From the NCBI RefSeq assembly GCF_018917235.1, contig NZ_JAHLOF010000002.1:372001-436000 (forward strand): DNA of 64,000 nucleotides, in the 5' to 3' direction. This document shows, in pieces, positions 35,967-43,521 of this stretch. Source of the stretch: Metaclostridioides mangenotii. Its GTDB lineage: Bacteria; Bacillota; Clostridia; Peptostreptococcales; Peptostreptococcaceae. Position 1 is the first letter of the stretch; every line of letters begins with the position of its first letter. The position numbers and the translations under genes are program-made. The notes under the pieces were generated by a model that had not been told where the DNA came from, did no database searches, and saw nothing but the letters and a program-made list of their open reading frames with translations.

Positions 35967-36716
35967 ATGATTTTATATTTTACCGGTACAGGTAATAGTA
36001 GGTATGTAGCTCAAAATATTGCAAAAGAAATAAATGATGAAATAGTTTCAATAAATCATCTTATGAAACAAAAAATTAAAAAGCAACTGGTGTCAAAAGA
36101 TCGTCCATTTGTATTCGTATGCCCAACATATGCATGGAGACTTCCCCATGTTGTGACTGAGTTTATCACAACAATGACTTACTCTGGAAGTAACAAGGTA
36201 TATTTCATAATGATATGTGGAGCTGATACATCGAACTCAATAAGCTATATTAAACAGTTATGCGAAGATAAAAACTGGGATTTGAAAGGTATAGCAGAGG
36301 TTATAATGCCTGATAATTATATAGCTTTATTTCCTTCATCTGATGAAAATACCGCAAAACAAATAATTCAAAGAGCTAATCCTCTGATACATCAAATTGC
36401 TTCAGATATACGTAATGAACATAATTTTATCAAAATTGCTCCAAGTGGATTTAAGGGAAAAATAAAGAGCGGAATTGTAAATGTACTTTTCTATAAATTA
36501 TTTGTGAATGCGAACGGCTTTCATACTACTAAACGCTGTACTGGTTGTGGAAAGTGCGTAAAGTTATGTCCTCTTAATAATATTGAGCTGAATAACAATA
36601 GGCCTTATTGGTCAAGTAATTGTACCCATTGTATGGCATGTATTTCTTGTTGTCCTAATGAAGCCATTGAGTACAAAAATAAAACACAAGGTAAAACTAG
36701 ATATTATTTGAAATAA
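35967..36716 (+). CDS. EFR1-type flavodoxin-ferredoxin fusion protein
   Basis: A 249-residue electron-transfer protein. The flavodoxin start is MILYFTGTGNSRYVAQNIA and the FMN-contact region is FVCPTYAWRLPHVV. The C-terminal two-cluster ferredoxin has CTGCGKCVKLCP and CTHCMACISCCP. It may supply electrons to a reductase. The divergent TetR gene is the probable regulator. Binding site AGGAGAG. Confidence 0.9.
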   Translation: MILYFTGTGNSRYVAQNIAKEINDEIVSINHLMKQKIKKQLVSKDRPFVFVCPTYAWRLPHVVTEFITTMTYSGSNKVYFIMICGADTSNSISYIKQLCEDKNWDLKGIAEVIMPDNYIALFPSSDENTAKQIIQRANPLIHQIASDIRNEHNFIKIAPSGFKGKIKSGIVNVLFYKLFVNANGFHTTKRCTGCGKCVKLCPLNNIELNNNRPYWSSNCTHCMACISCCPNEAIEYKNKTQGKTRYYLK

Positions 36717-36718
36717 AA

Positions 36719-36746
36719 AAAAGGGTAGCAAAATTAGCTACCCTTT
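36719..36746 (+). terminator. Terminator, GGGTAGC hairpin family (copy 1)
   Basis: AAAGGGTAGC / GCTACCCTTT directly after the EFR1 stop; the first member of the hairpin family repeated in the accessory region. Confidence 0.8.
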
Positions 36747-36902
36747 CCTATACTCAGAAAGCAGTTTATCGTCTTTTTCTCCTCTTAGTACTGTAAAACT
36801 AAGCGACTTATACATACATTTCTATTAATAAAAAAGCAAACATAATAGTGCAATAGAAAAATGAAATAACTATTTGTTTTTATGTTGCAAAATTTAATCA
36901 AT

Positions 36903-36944
36903 AAAAATCTGTAGGCCTCAATATACTAAACCTACAGATTTTTT
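36903..36944. terminator. Terminator after speD
   Basis: Arms AAAAATCTGTAGG / CCTACAGATTTTT with T-runs on both strands. The gap 36747-36902 shows nothing else. Confidence 0.8.
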
Positions 36945-36984
36945 AAGTATAATTTTTATCCTCGTTTAAATTAAATCTCGATAT

Positions 36985-37368
36985 TTACAACGCTTGTTGC
37001 TTAGTAAAACGATCTGTTATACCCCTAGATATCTCTGTTAGGTCATACCTTTCCGCCTTTAATTTTTCTTCTAAAAACTTAAAGGCGGTAAAAGGTTTTA
37101 TTGTGTTCCCACAAGTAAATAAATCTACAGCAGCATATCCATATTCAGGCCAAGTATGAATTGCTAAATGTGATTCTTCAATAACGATAACCCCACTAAC
37201 ACCCCAGGGACTAAATGTATGAAATACGCTTTCCACTATTGTAGCTTGAGCCACTTTAGCAGATTCTATCATATATTTTTCAATTAGCGATGTATTTTTT
37301 AATATTTTACTATCGCATTCATAGTACTCAATTAAAAGATGTTTTCCCAATTGTTTTAGTTTCATCAT
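36985..37368 (-). CDS. speD: S-adenosylmethionine decarboxylase proenzyme
   Basis: A 127-residue pyruvoyl enzyme of the short bacterial/archaeal class. Self-cleavage occurs before the Ser of [14 protein letters not shown], and the AAVDLFTCG motif follows. It makes decarboxylated SAM, the aminopropyl donor for polyamines. It lies 36 bases downstream of the bpsA-like gene that would use its product. GGAGCAGAAATC precedes the start. Confidence 0.95.
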   Translation of the reverse strand: MMKLKQLGKHLLIEYYECDSKILKNTSLIEKYMIESAKVAQATIVESVFHTFSPWGVSGVIVIEESHLAIHTWPEYGYAAVDLFTCGNTIKPFTAFKFLEEKLKAERYDLTEISRGITDRFTKQQAL

Positions 37369-37404
37369 GATTTCTGCTCCTTTTCAATTGTTTATTACCT
37401 TTAA

Positions 37405-38574
37405 CTAGTTCATTTTTTTTCTTTGAATTAAATCAAATATTTGACTATTGCATTTGTAACATCCTTTTGACTTTAATATTTCTATATTAATAAATTTTTC
37501 AGAACGCCCTACCTTTATTATTTGACCACATTGTCTACATCTGTAAGAGCGTACTGTTTCCTTAATTTCTCCTGTATACATAGCTCCTTTATAAGGGGCT
37601 TTTATTAATGCTTTAGTTATATTGGTAGTTTTAAGAATAACCATTTGTCCTGTATTTCCAATTATGCTAGCTCCTTCATAGATGTTAAACCTAGGTTTTA
37701 CCTCTGAAATTGTAAGTCCCATGCTTAAAAAATATTTTTGCATAGATAATTGAAATTCTTGTGAATTGTGAGCATATGAAAAATAAATATTAAGCCCGCT
37801 ATCGTCTTTTAAGGCATCTATTCCTCTTGAAATAAATAGATTCATTCCTTCAATAGTATAAGGTGGATCTGTAAAAAAACAATCAAATTGATTTTTAAAA
37901 TCATTGTCTAATGGATTCCTAAAATCTACGTACTCACATTTAATTGGAAGAGATTCTTTTATAGCTATATTGTTTATATAGTCTAAAATCCTTTTATCAA
38001 TATCCATTACTGTAATCAATGTATTATGATGAATATTATTATCAAAAAGTTTTTTTAGTAAAAACCCTAAAGCTATGCTTACTAAATCATCGTCTCCCAA
38101 ACACAAAATTCTCTTTCCTGCTAAGTTATGATTTTCTAGACACAATATAGCCCTTTTTAAAGATGTATCTATACTGGATTTCGATTGATCTATAGTTACA
38201 TCTACCTGTGGACGATTGTTAAAGACCTCCTGAAGTTTCTCTTTTATTTCGGTAACTTCTATATGTTCATCCCAAGGTTCCATTAATAATCTCATATATA
38301 AATCTTTATTTATCTTCTTAAACCCTAATCCTTCTTCTACAAAATGTCTCCCCTTATCTGTAAGTCTTGTTCCCCTATCTTGAATAACTAACCCATTATT
38401 AATAAATTCTTTTTTTGTAGCGGCAACAATAGGAATAGGTAGGAGATTCTTTCTTGCTAATTCTTTAGTAGAAATTCCTTCTTTAAGGTATATTGTTATT
38501 AATATATTCTCTATGGCTTTCTTGCCCTCTTCTATATTTATATTCTTATTTATTTTTTCTATATAATTAAGCAT
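37405..38574 (-). CDS. bpsA: BpsA-type branched-chain polyamine synthase (DUF43)
   Basis: A 389-residue aminopropyltransferase. An N-terminal winged-helix region (1-80) precedes a Rossmann fold with ILCLGDDDLVSIALG, the diagnostic GDDD motif, then VMDIDKRILDYI and FFTDPPYTIEGM. A C-terminal CRQCGQ / CYKCNS pair may bind zinc. In Thermococcus this enzyme makes N4-bis(aminopropyl)spermidine. With speD it forms a two-gene branched-polyamine unit. No spermidine synthase (speE) is adjacent. Confidence 0.9.
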   Translation of the reverse strand: MLNYIEKINKNINIEEGKKAIENILITIYLKEGISTKELARKNLLPIPIVAATKKEFINNGLVIQDRGTRLTDKGRHFVEEGLGFKKINKDLYMRLLMEPWDEHIEVTEIKEKLQEVFNNRPQVDVTIDQSKSSIDTSLKRAILCLENHNLAGKRILCLGDDDLVSIALGFLLKKLFDNNIHHNTLITVMDIDKRILDYINNIAIKESLPIKCEYVDFRNPLDNDFKNQFDCFFTDPPYTIEGMNLFISRGIDALKDDSGLNIYFSYAHNSQEFQLSMQKYFLSMGLTISEVKPRFNIYEGASIIGNTGQMVILKTTNITKALIKAPYKGAMYTGEIKETVRSYRCRQCGQIIKVGRSEKFINIEILKSKGCYKCNSQIFDLIQRKKMN

Positions 38575-38624
38575 CGTCTATTATCCTTCCATGTTTATAG
38601 ATATTATTTTTATTGTTTAGTTTC

Positions 38625-38849
38625 TTAAAAACTAAAATACTGATTTTTATCTATGAAAATATTTAAAAGTAAAAAAAGAAACATGGACAAAAACAAAAAA
38701 GGCCATAGTAACATAAAGTCACTATAACCTTTACCATTTAATTTATATGCAAAATAGTACCCTATATTGAAATTCAAAAATAATATGTTAAAAAACATAT
38801 TAAAATAAGAATTTAAAACATTTATAATATAGAGTATATAATATTTCAT
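38625..38849 (-). CDS. Possible small membrane protein
   Basis: 74 codons with two strongly hydrophobic stretches (NMFFNILFLNFNIGYYF and FMLLWPFLFLSMFLFLLL). No ribosome binding site is visible and AT-rich DNA gives such ORFs by chance. It lies between the structured leader and bpsA. Confidence 0.25.
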   Translation of the reverse strand: MKYYILYIINVLNSYFNMFFNILFLNFNIGYYFAYKLNGKGYSDFMLLWPFLFLSMFLFLLLNIFIDKNQYFSF

Positions 38850-38929
38850 ATAGATATAAAATAATCTTAATAAATATTAATTATTTTATTGTTATACGGT
38901 TACGGTTTAATGATATCCATGTTTCTAAC

Positions 38930-39107
38930 TTATCCTTAAAAAGTTATCAATAAATAAACCTAGATTGTATAGGTTCAAAAACTTTTTAAGATACAACTAT
39001 TTAGTTGATTTAGTTAAAAACAAATGCGGACATCAACTTCCCTCCCTAAATCTTTCTTATCATTACTCTTTCAAACTTATTATAACATATAAAAATATCT
39101 GCTTCAA
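38930..39107 (-). promoter_or_regulatory. Strong promoter with structured RNA leader and mini-ORF
   Basis: Minus strand: TTGAAG (39107-39102), 17-base spacer, TATAAT (39084-39079). A 7-codon ORF follows (ATG about 39033, MSAFVFN) with GGGAGGG before it. Then comes a large hairpin with arms CTTAAAAAGTT (38990-38980 against 38945-38935) and an inner stem AACCTA / TAGGTT (38975-38970 against 38962-38957). No gene directly follows until bpsA at 38574. Either a leader RNA or a small noncoding RNA. Confidence 0.5.
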
Positions 39108-39158
39108 GTTAACATTGTGGTACCAAATTATTAGAAATTACTATTTTATTGTAAAATA

Positions 39159-39182
39159 TGGGTAGCTAATTAGACTACCCTA
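39159..39182 (-). terminator. Terminator after endolysin gene, GGGTAGC family
   Basis: GGGTAG / CTACCC with a short loop, 7 bases beyond the endolysin stop codon. Confidence 0.65.
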
Positions 39183-39188
39183 TTTACA

Positions 39189-40016
39189 TTACATTAGTTT
39201 TCTCATTTCCAACCACTCAACTACTTTTCTATAAGTCTCTTTAAAGTCTTTACCCACGAACTCAGTTACATTGTCAGGAAACTTTTCTAATCCTTTGCCA
39301 GCTTCGCCACCTATAGCGTAAGCTTTTCTACACATGTAACTCTTATAGTCTGCTATATCTACTATAGTTGCATTAGGGAGAAATTCTTTCATTATTATAG
39401 CGATTGCTTTGTCTTTACCTCCACTATATATTATAGCATTTTCAAATATCTGAGGTTTAGTTTCTTTATTACATTCACTCTCTATAGACTTATTTAAAAT
39501 ACCTTCTGCTATTAATTTAGCAACTTCTCCATAACCAAATTTTGTGGCTATTTCATAGTCATCTTTACTGTCACAAAAGAAAGTTTCTATCATTATAGCT
39601 GGACTATCTGTAGAGTTAAGCATGTACAAATCTGGTCTGTCTTTTACCCCTCTACTTGTAAATACAGTTCCTAATCTATTTACTACTCTTTGAGCATACA
39701 TCTTGCCCGTGTTGTTGAAATAAAGCACCTCAGTGCCTTTAGCTATACCATTGTAGCTATTAAGATGTAATTCTATTACAAGATCATATTTCTTTCGGTT
39801 TATCCTACTTAATTTATAATCTTTTTCTTGATTTTTACTCGTAAATTCTCTTTCAGGACATATAATTACATCTACTTCATATCCTTCTTTTATTAAAATA
39901 TCTGCTAAGATATGTGCTAATATTTTACAGTATTGGTATTCATTGAATAGTCCATCAGCACTTGTACACAAACCATTTTTTAATATACTATGACCTACCG
40001 TAATTGCTGTTTTCAT
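39189..40016 (-). CDS. N-acetylmuramoyl-L-alanine amidase, CD27L-like phage endolysin
   Basis: A 275-residue Amidase_3 zinc enzyme that cuts the peptidoglycan stem. ITVGHSILKNGLCTSADG, ELHLNSYNGIAKGTEVLY and IMIETFFCDSKDDYE carry the zinc ligands and catalytic Glu. Residues 195-275 form the wall-binding domain seen in C. difficile phage endolysin CD27L (IIYSGGKDKAIAIIM to VEWLEMRKLM). Its ATG overlaps the stop of a broken holin gene, the usual phage lysis cassette. The gene itself looks intact. Confidence 0.9.
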   Translation of the reverse strand: MKTAITVGHSILKNGLCTSADGLFNEYQYCKILAHILADILIKEGYEVDVIICPEREFTSKNQEKDYKLSRINRKKYDLVIELHLNSYNGIAKGTEVLYFNNTGKMYAQRVVNRLGTVFTSRGVKDRPDLYMLNSTDSPAIMIETFFCDSKDDYEIATKFGYGEVAKLIAEGILNKSIESECNKETKPQIFENAIIYSGGKDKAIAIIMKEFLPNATIVDIADYKSYMCRKAYAIGGEAGKGLEKFPDNVTEFVGKDFKETYRKVVEWLEMRKLM

Positions 40017-40274
40017 TAATTATCTTCCTCCTTAATACCGATAAATGTATCTAACTTTCTTCCAATACATTTATTTCCTTCCTTTAGATTTTCGATTCCC
40101 AGACTAAGAGCATGTATACTTTCAGAAAACTGTTTTGATGTTTCCGTAAATGTCTCAACACTATGTATATATATTGCCCTATCTTCCTTCTTTTCATCTA
40201 ACGTATTTTTAAATAGTATGTACTATAATCCCTACTACACCAATGTTCACGAATTGTACAACAAAATCTTCCAT
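40016..40274 (-). pseudogene. Frameshifted holin (BhlA/UviB-like)
   Basis: From ATG 40274 (CCGGAGG upstream) the frame reads MEDFVVQFVNIGVVGIIVHT, then stops. Another frame continues with FKNTLDEKKEDRAIYIHSV and a coiled-coil tail to KEEDN-TAA, which overlaps the endolysin ATG. Membrane anchor plus charged helix is the BhlA/UviB holin plan. One small indel near 40210 separates the two parts. Confidence 0.7.
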
Positions 40275-40277
40275 AAA

Positions 40278-40656
40278 TACCTCCGGTTTTGAAAATATAT
40301 ATAAGGAAAAGATTAGTCTATTCTTTATTTACAATAAAAAAGCACCTACCATTTGTAGATGCTTTAATTAATGGAATTATTCTCAAAGTTATATAATTCC
40401 ATTAATTTTAAAAATAAAAACATCCGCTTGGGGAACGGATGCTTTTTTAGGTCTAAACTTTTGAAAACACTTAATATATGTTTTTATCTATTCTAATAAG
40501 AATTATAACAGTTGTTATATATAAGCTGGTTAAAATTACGTTAATTTTTCAATTATAATATAATATAAAGCCCAGATAAGTAGTAAAAGAGTAGCATCAA
40601 GCTACTCTTTTACTATTTACTATTATTATCTTTTATTCAAAAATATATCGCTATCA
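40278..40656. other. Intergenic stretch with two terminators
   Basis: Contains a hairpin CATCCG / CGGATG followed by T6 at about 40430-40447. A perfect 15-base-arm hairpin TAGTAAAAGAGTAGC / GCTACTCTTTTACTA at 40581-40615 follows, a GGGTAGC-family member close to the end of the Arg-Asp repeat gene. No ORF with a binding site was found. Confidence 0.6.
40581..40615 (-). terminator. Terminator, GGGTAGC hairpin family
   Basis: Perfect 15-base arms with a 5-base loop (ATCAA). It lies 42 bases beyond the stop of the Arg-Asp repeat gene. Confidence 0.75.
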
Positions 40657-41034
40657 CTAATCGTTACGGCGGCAGTGACAGTGACAGTGACATTCACATC
40701 TTCTGTCTCTATCTCTATCTCTATCTCTGTCTCTATCTCTGTCTCTATCTCTATCTCTATCTCTGTCTCTATCTCTGTCTCTATCGCAACGGTCGTCTCT
40801 ATCACAACGGTCGTCTCTATCGTCCCACCAATTTCTATGTCTACCACAACATCTTATACACCAATGCCAATCATTATTACATCTGTGGCAACAACGACAT
40901 CTTCTTCTTCTATCTCTATCGCAGCGGTCTCTGTCTCTATCGCAACGGTCTCTATCTCTGTCTCTATCTCTATCTCTATCTCTATCGCAACGGTCTCTAT
41001 CTCTGTCTCTATCTCTATCCCAATTATTACACAT
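40657..41034 (-). CDS. Arg-Asp dipeptide-repeat, Cys-rich protein (probable spore surface protein)
   Basis: 125 residues of which nearly all are Arg, Asp, Cys and His. It starts MCNNWDRDRDRDRDRC, has a central Cys/Trp/His core (RCRCCHRCNNDWHWCIRCC), a second long (RD)n run, and ends CECHCHCHCRRND. About 18 Cys. I recognise no family. The frame is chosen for AAGGGG about 11 bases before ATG 41034 and for the Cys-rich composition; the other frames give IE or TV repeats. A sigma-K-like promoter precedes it. Composition recalls Cys-rich exosporium proteins such as CdeC, but no homology is claimed. Confidence 0.72.
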   Translation of the reverse strand: MCNNWDRDRDRDRDRCDRDRDRDRDRDRDRCDRDRDRCDRDRRRRCRCCHRCNNDWHWCIRCCGRHRNWWDDRDDRCDRDDRCDRDRDRDRDRDRDRDRDRDRDRDRDRDRRCECHCHCHCRRND

Positions 41035-41090
41035 AAAATATCCATCCCCTTTTAGAATTTGTTGTGAGACCTATTTATATCTCACAATAC

Positions 41091-41118
41091 TATAATATGA
41101 TCTTATGTATAAAATTGT
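41091..41118 (-). promoter_or_regulatory. Candidate sigma-K promoter of the Arg-Asp repeat gene
   Basis: Minus strand: AC at 41118-41117, 17-base spacer, CATATTATA at 41099-41091, a full match to AC-N17-CATANNNTA. An inverted repeat TTGTGAGA / TCTCACAA at 41062-41087 would form a hairpin at the very 5' end of the transcript. Confidence 0.55.
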
Positions 41119-41214
41119 TCTAGATTATGACACTTTACAACAAGAAAATTACAAAAATTAATTTATACAATCTATGGATAGTTTTAGTAAAATGTTACGT
41201 ATAATGTAAAATTA

Positions 41215-41242
41215 ACGGAAATAATGTAATTTGAATACTATA
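41215..41242 (+). promoter_or_regulatory. Candidate sigma-K promoter of the small Arg/Cys gene
   Basis: AC at 41215-41216, 17-base spacer, AATACTATA at 41234-41242. It differs from the sigma-K consensus at one base, in the same way as the exosporium gene promoter. Confidence 0.5.
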
Positions 41243-41293
41243 CTTTAGGAGTATTTTTATACTTCTATTAATTTAATAGGAAGGTGTGTATTT

Positions 41294-41413
41294 ATGGAAA
41301 GATTTTTCATCTCATGTATAAGATGTTCTCGCTGTAGAAGAAGATTCTCAAGAAGACGTATATGCAACAGATGTGGTTGCTGTTCAAGATGTTGCAGATG
41401 TTGCAGAGACTAA
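41294..41413 (+). CDS. 39-residue Arg/Cys-rich protein
   Basis: ATG 41294 with AGGAAGGTG upstream. The sequence starts MERFFISCIRCSRCRRR and ends GCCSRCCRCCRD. It has 11 Cys and 13 Arg in 39 residues. A GGGTAGC-family terminator begins 7 bases after the stop. It is divergent from the Arg-Asp repeat gene and shares its composition and promoter type, so both are probably mother-cell coat or exosporium components. No known family recognised. Confidence 0.75.
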   Translation: MERFFISCIRCSRCRRRFSRRRICNRCGCCSRCCRCCRD

Positions 41414-41419
41414 AATTTT

Positions 41420-41442
41420 AAGGGTAGCAATTAGCTACCCTT
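41420..41442. terminator. Terminator, GGGTAGC hairpin family
   Basis: AAGGGTAGC AATTA GCTACCCTT followed by TTACTT; a perfect stem just after the small Arg/Cys gene. Confidence 0.8.
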
Positions 41443-41454
41443 TTACTTACTTTT

Positions 41455-41545
41455 ACACTATTTTCCAACCACTCGACCACTTTTCTATATGTTTCCTTAA
41501 AATCATTCCCTACAAACTTATTTACATTATAATAAGGTTTGTACT
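41455..41545 (-). pseudogene. Endolysin C-terminal remnant
   Basis: Minus strand encodes NVNKFVGNDFKETYRKVVEW, which matches the end of the intact endolysin at 39.2 kb (NVTEFVGKDFKETYRKVVEW). The rest of the gene is gone. Confidence 0.8.
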
Positions 41546-41640
41546 AATGATAATGGTAAGATGGTTAATGTATTAATTTTTATTATATCAGTAAAATAGG
41601 GAAAATATTTACAATTTTATCCATAATCAAAGATAATAAA

Positions 41641-41665
41641 AAAGAGCAGTTTTTATCTGCTCTTA
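41641..41665 (-). terminator. Terminator after the 80-residue protein gene
   Basis: AAGAGCAG / CTGCTCTT followed by T-rich sequence on the minus strand. Confidence 0.7.
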
Positions 41666-41671
41666 TTCTTT

Positions 41672-41914
41672 TTAATCTTTCAGATAGTTTTTTATAAGCA
41701 CAGTCAACTCATCTTGTATACCCTTTTTTGTATTATAGGTACCCAGATTAAGTGTCCCTATTTTGTCTACTTCGATGGCATTATTATAACAGGTTGCTAT
41801 ATCTGCAATTTCCAACCCATATTCTGCATCTCTAAGTATTCCTACTTTTTTATGTCCTTTACTTGCCATGTCTTCCAGTTTGCTTGATATTTTATCTAAG
41901 TTTATCTCTTTCAT
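41672..41914 (-). CDS. Uncharacterised 80-residue protein
   Basis: Starts MKEINLDKISSKLEDMASKG with GGAGG 8 bases upstream and ends in a helical segment (GIQDELTVLIKNYLKD). No family recognised. It has its own terminator. It sits among phage-derived fragments and may be a mobile-element cargo gene. Confidence 0.6.
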   Translation of the reverse strand: MKEINLDKISSKLEDMASKGHKKVGILRDAEYGLEIADIATCYNNAIEVDKIGTLNLGTYNTKKGIQDELTVLIKNYLKD

Positions 41915-41973
41915 TTTTTAATCCTCCATTTTTAATCATATTTAATACATATTTATTTCTCTACGCAATCTTT

Positions 41974-42091
41974 TTATAGTTTATCCTCCCTTATTCCTTT
42001 TAATACAGGTTGCCTTTTGCCATGTAGTCAAACGCTTCTTGCATTTCTGCTATTAACATTGGTTTATTCCTTTTTCATCGAATATATCCAT
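41974..42091 (-). pseudogene. ATP-dependent DNA ligase remnant, internally deleted
   Basis: Starts MDIFDEKGI like the ligase pseudogene at 46.85 kb, shifts frame by one base, continues MLIAEMQEAFD, then jumps to the ligase C-terminus (KRQPVLKGIREDKL-stop). About 270 codons are deleted between. Confidence 0.75.
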
Positions 42092-42239
42092 ATAATCTCC
42101 TCTTAGGAATAGTATTGGCAATGAAGAATCGATATAAACGCATGATTTATTAATCTTATTCAAACTCTTATTCAAGTTTAATGAATAAGATATTAATTTA
42201 TGTTATATTAAAGCTAATAGAAATAAAGGAGGATATGAA

Positions 42240-42452
42240 ATGGCTAGAATTATTGATTTTCTATGCATACTATTTGTAGTCGGGATATTATGTGCCGGAG
42301 CATGTTTCGGATTACTTTATTTATTAGCTACATTTCAATTTTTTGACGGCGGCTGGAGTGCTACTTTAAATGTTCTGATATATCCATTTAGAATAATATG
42401 GTACATTATAAGCGAACTATTATACGGGATAATAGGAATTGTACTGATCTAA
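42240..42452 (+). CDS. Small hydrophobic membrane protein, 70 residues
   Basis: AAAGGAGGATATGAA precedes the ATG. Two membrane helices (FLCILFVVGILCAGACFGLLYLL-type and IWYIISELLYGIIGIVLI) flank a GGW loop. It ends at a GGGTAGC-family hairpin. Function unknown; size and topology resemble phage holin-like or small stress proteins. Confidence 0.65.
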   Translation: MARIIDFLCILFVVGILCAGACFGLLYLLATFQFFDGGWSATLNVLIYPFRIIWYIISELLYGIIGIVLI

Positions 42453-42499
42453 TAGAAAAAATATTTGTTAAATTAATTTCAATTATATGTTTTATTTAA

Positions 42500-42521
42500 A
42501 AGGGTAGCTTATTTGCTACTC
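42500..42521. terminator. Terminator, GGGTAGC hairpin family
   Basis: AGGGTAGC TTATTT GCTACTCCT, with one mismatch. It serves the 70-residue gene on the plus strand. Confidence 0.65.
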
Positions 42522-42587
42522 CTCCATTTTATCTATAAATTTATCTAGTTTTTATTCAATTCTTCCATTACCTAGCTTGTCTTTCAT
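42516..42587 (-). pseudogene. Broken mini-gene with in-frame stop
   Basis: AAAGGAGATGATA precedes ATG 42587; MKDKLGNGRIE ends at TAA, then KLDKFIDKMEE continues in the same frame to TAG. It looks like a short coiled-coil protein or tail fragment with one nonsense change. Confidence 0.35.
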
Positions 42588-42608
42588 TATCATCTCCTTT
42601 TGTTACAT

Positions 42609-42636
42609 TAAAAAAGAACTCTATTTCTAGAGTCCT
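42609..42636 (-). terminator. Terminator
   Basis: Arms GACTCTA / TAGAGTTC with T6 on the minus strand, downstream of the degenerate membrane gene. Confidence 0.7.
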
Positions 42637-42651
42637 TGTCTGTTATATTTT

Positions 42652-42881
42652 CTATTTAGCATTCTTTTTACCTATAAAATATCCTGTTACATGAACTACA
42701 AAATATATAACTGTTAGATCGGTTGTAACATTCCAACTTCAGTTTATGAGAAATAATTATAAATTATCAGCATTATAATTATTGGTATTTTCCAATCTAT
42801 TTTTTTATAGATACAAAAGATATTTATAAATATTAAAATAGCTGGCTATCCCAAGAAGAGACCGAATATAATAATATCCAT
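42652..42881 (-). pseudogene. Degenerate small membrane protein
   Basis: Minus strand reads MDIIIFGLFLG, a TAG, then PAILIFINIFCIYKKIDWK and IIIMLIIYNYFS. After a frameshift it reads WNVTTDLTVIYFVVHVTGYF and ends GKKNAK. One nonsense and one frameshift mutation. Family not recognised. Confidence 0.5.
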
Positions 42882-42989
42882 AAACTCCGAATGCATGATA
42901 TTAAACTAATATAACCATAATTAATTATAACAAAAAAGACAAAGAAATTAATCTAATACTTTAATGCTACTAATATATAGTCAATAGAT

Positions 42990-43226
42990 CTACATCTTTT
43001 CGCTCTCTATATTGCCTTTTAATCTATAAGTAATTATATATAAAATTAATAAAACCGCTAATGATATCCCTAATGATATATATAACCATGTAGGCACATA
43101 TCTATCATAACTTTGTATACCTGTAATCGATGTAACTAATAAAATGATGCCAAATATTTTTAAAACAAGAGATCTAAACTTTAACAGTTTCGTTAGAAAT
43201 ATTTTTTTATTTTCTATATCTTCCAT
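42990..43226 (-). CDS. Small membrane protein, 78 residues
   Basis: Starts MEDIENKKIFLTKLLKFRSL at ATG 43226 with AAGGTGG upstream; a GTG four codons earlier is less likely. Two membrane helices (LVLKIFGIILLVTSITG and WLYISLGISLAVLLILYII). Function unknown. Confidence 0.6.
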   Translation of the reverse strand: MEDIENKKIFLTKLLKFRSLVLKIFGIILLVTSITGIQSYDRYVPTWLYISLGISLAVLLILYIITYRLKGNIESEKM

Positions 43227-43238
43227 GTTAGCCACCAC

Positions 43239-43521
43239 CTTTTACATAGATAATAATTTCTAATCTAATACTATAATAACAGAATTAATAATAGAATTGT
43301 GTTTGGCGACAAAAAAAGACCTAGAAATTAATCTAAGTCTCAAGAGGAGTTGTATTTAACTAAAATACAATTGTTGTTAACTCATACAGGATTCGAACCT
43401 GTTTTGACATCTACACGGATTCCCCCGCCTGCTCTTCTTATTATGTTAGTGTGCCATTTTTGTTTTTAGGCTCACAATATGGCACACATTTACATTTTTC
43501 ATCACTACAAAACAGGTGAAA
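43239..43521. other. Gap left of the first attachment scar, with a tRNA T-arm-like motif
   Basis: Contains ACAGGATTCGAACCTGT at 43386-43402 (reverse complement of a tRNA T-arm, no matching acceptor stem found). It also has an inverted repeat GTGTGCCAT (43449-43457) / ATGGCACAC (43479-43487). No ORF. Possibly a truncated tRNA gene left by a mobile element. Confidence 0.4.

Noticed and set aside
40657..41034. Regular repeats considered as a CRISPR array
   Set aside because: The repeats are contiguous hexamers without spacers and no cas genes are nearby.
40626..41055. Alternative frames of the RD-repeat gene (IE-repeat and TV/SI-repeat ORFs)
   Set aside because: All come from the same hexanucleotide repeat. 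Only the RD frame has Cys-rich non-repeat parts and a suitable binding site distance.
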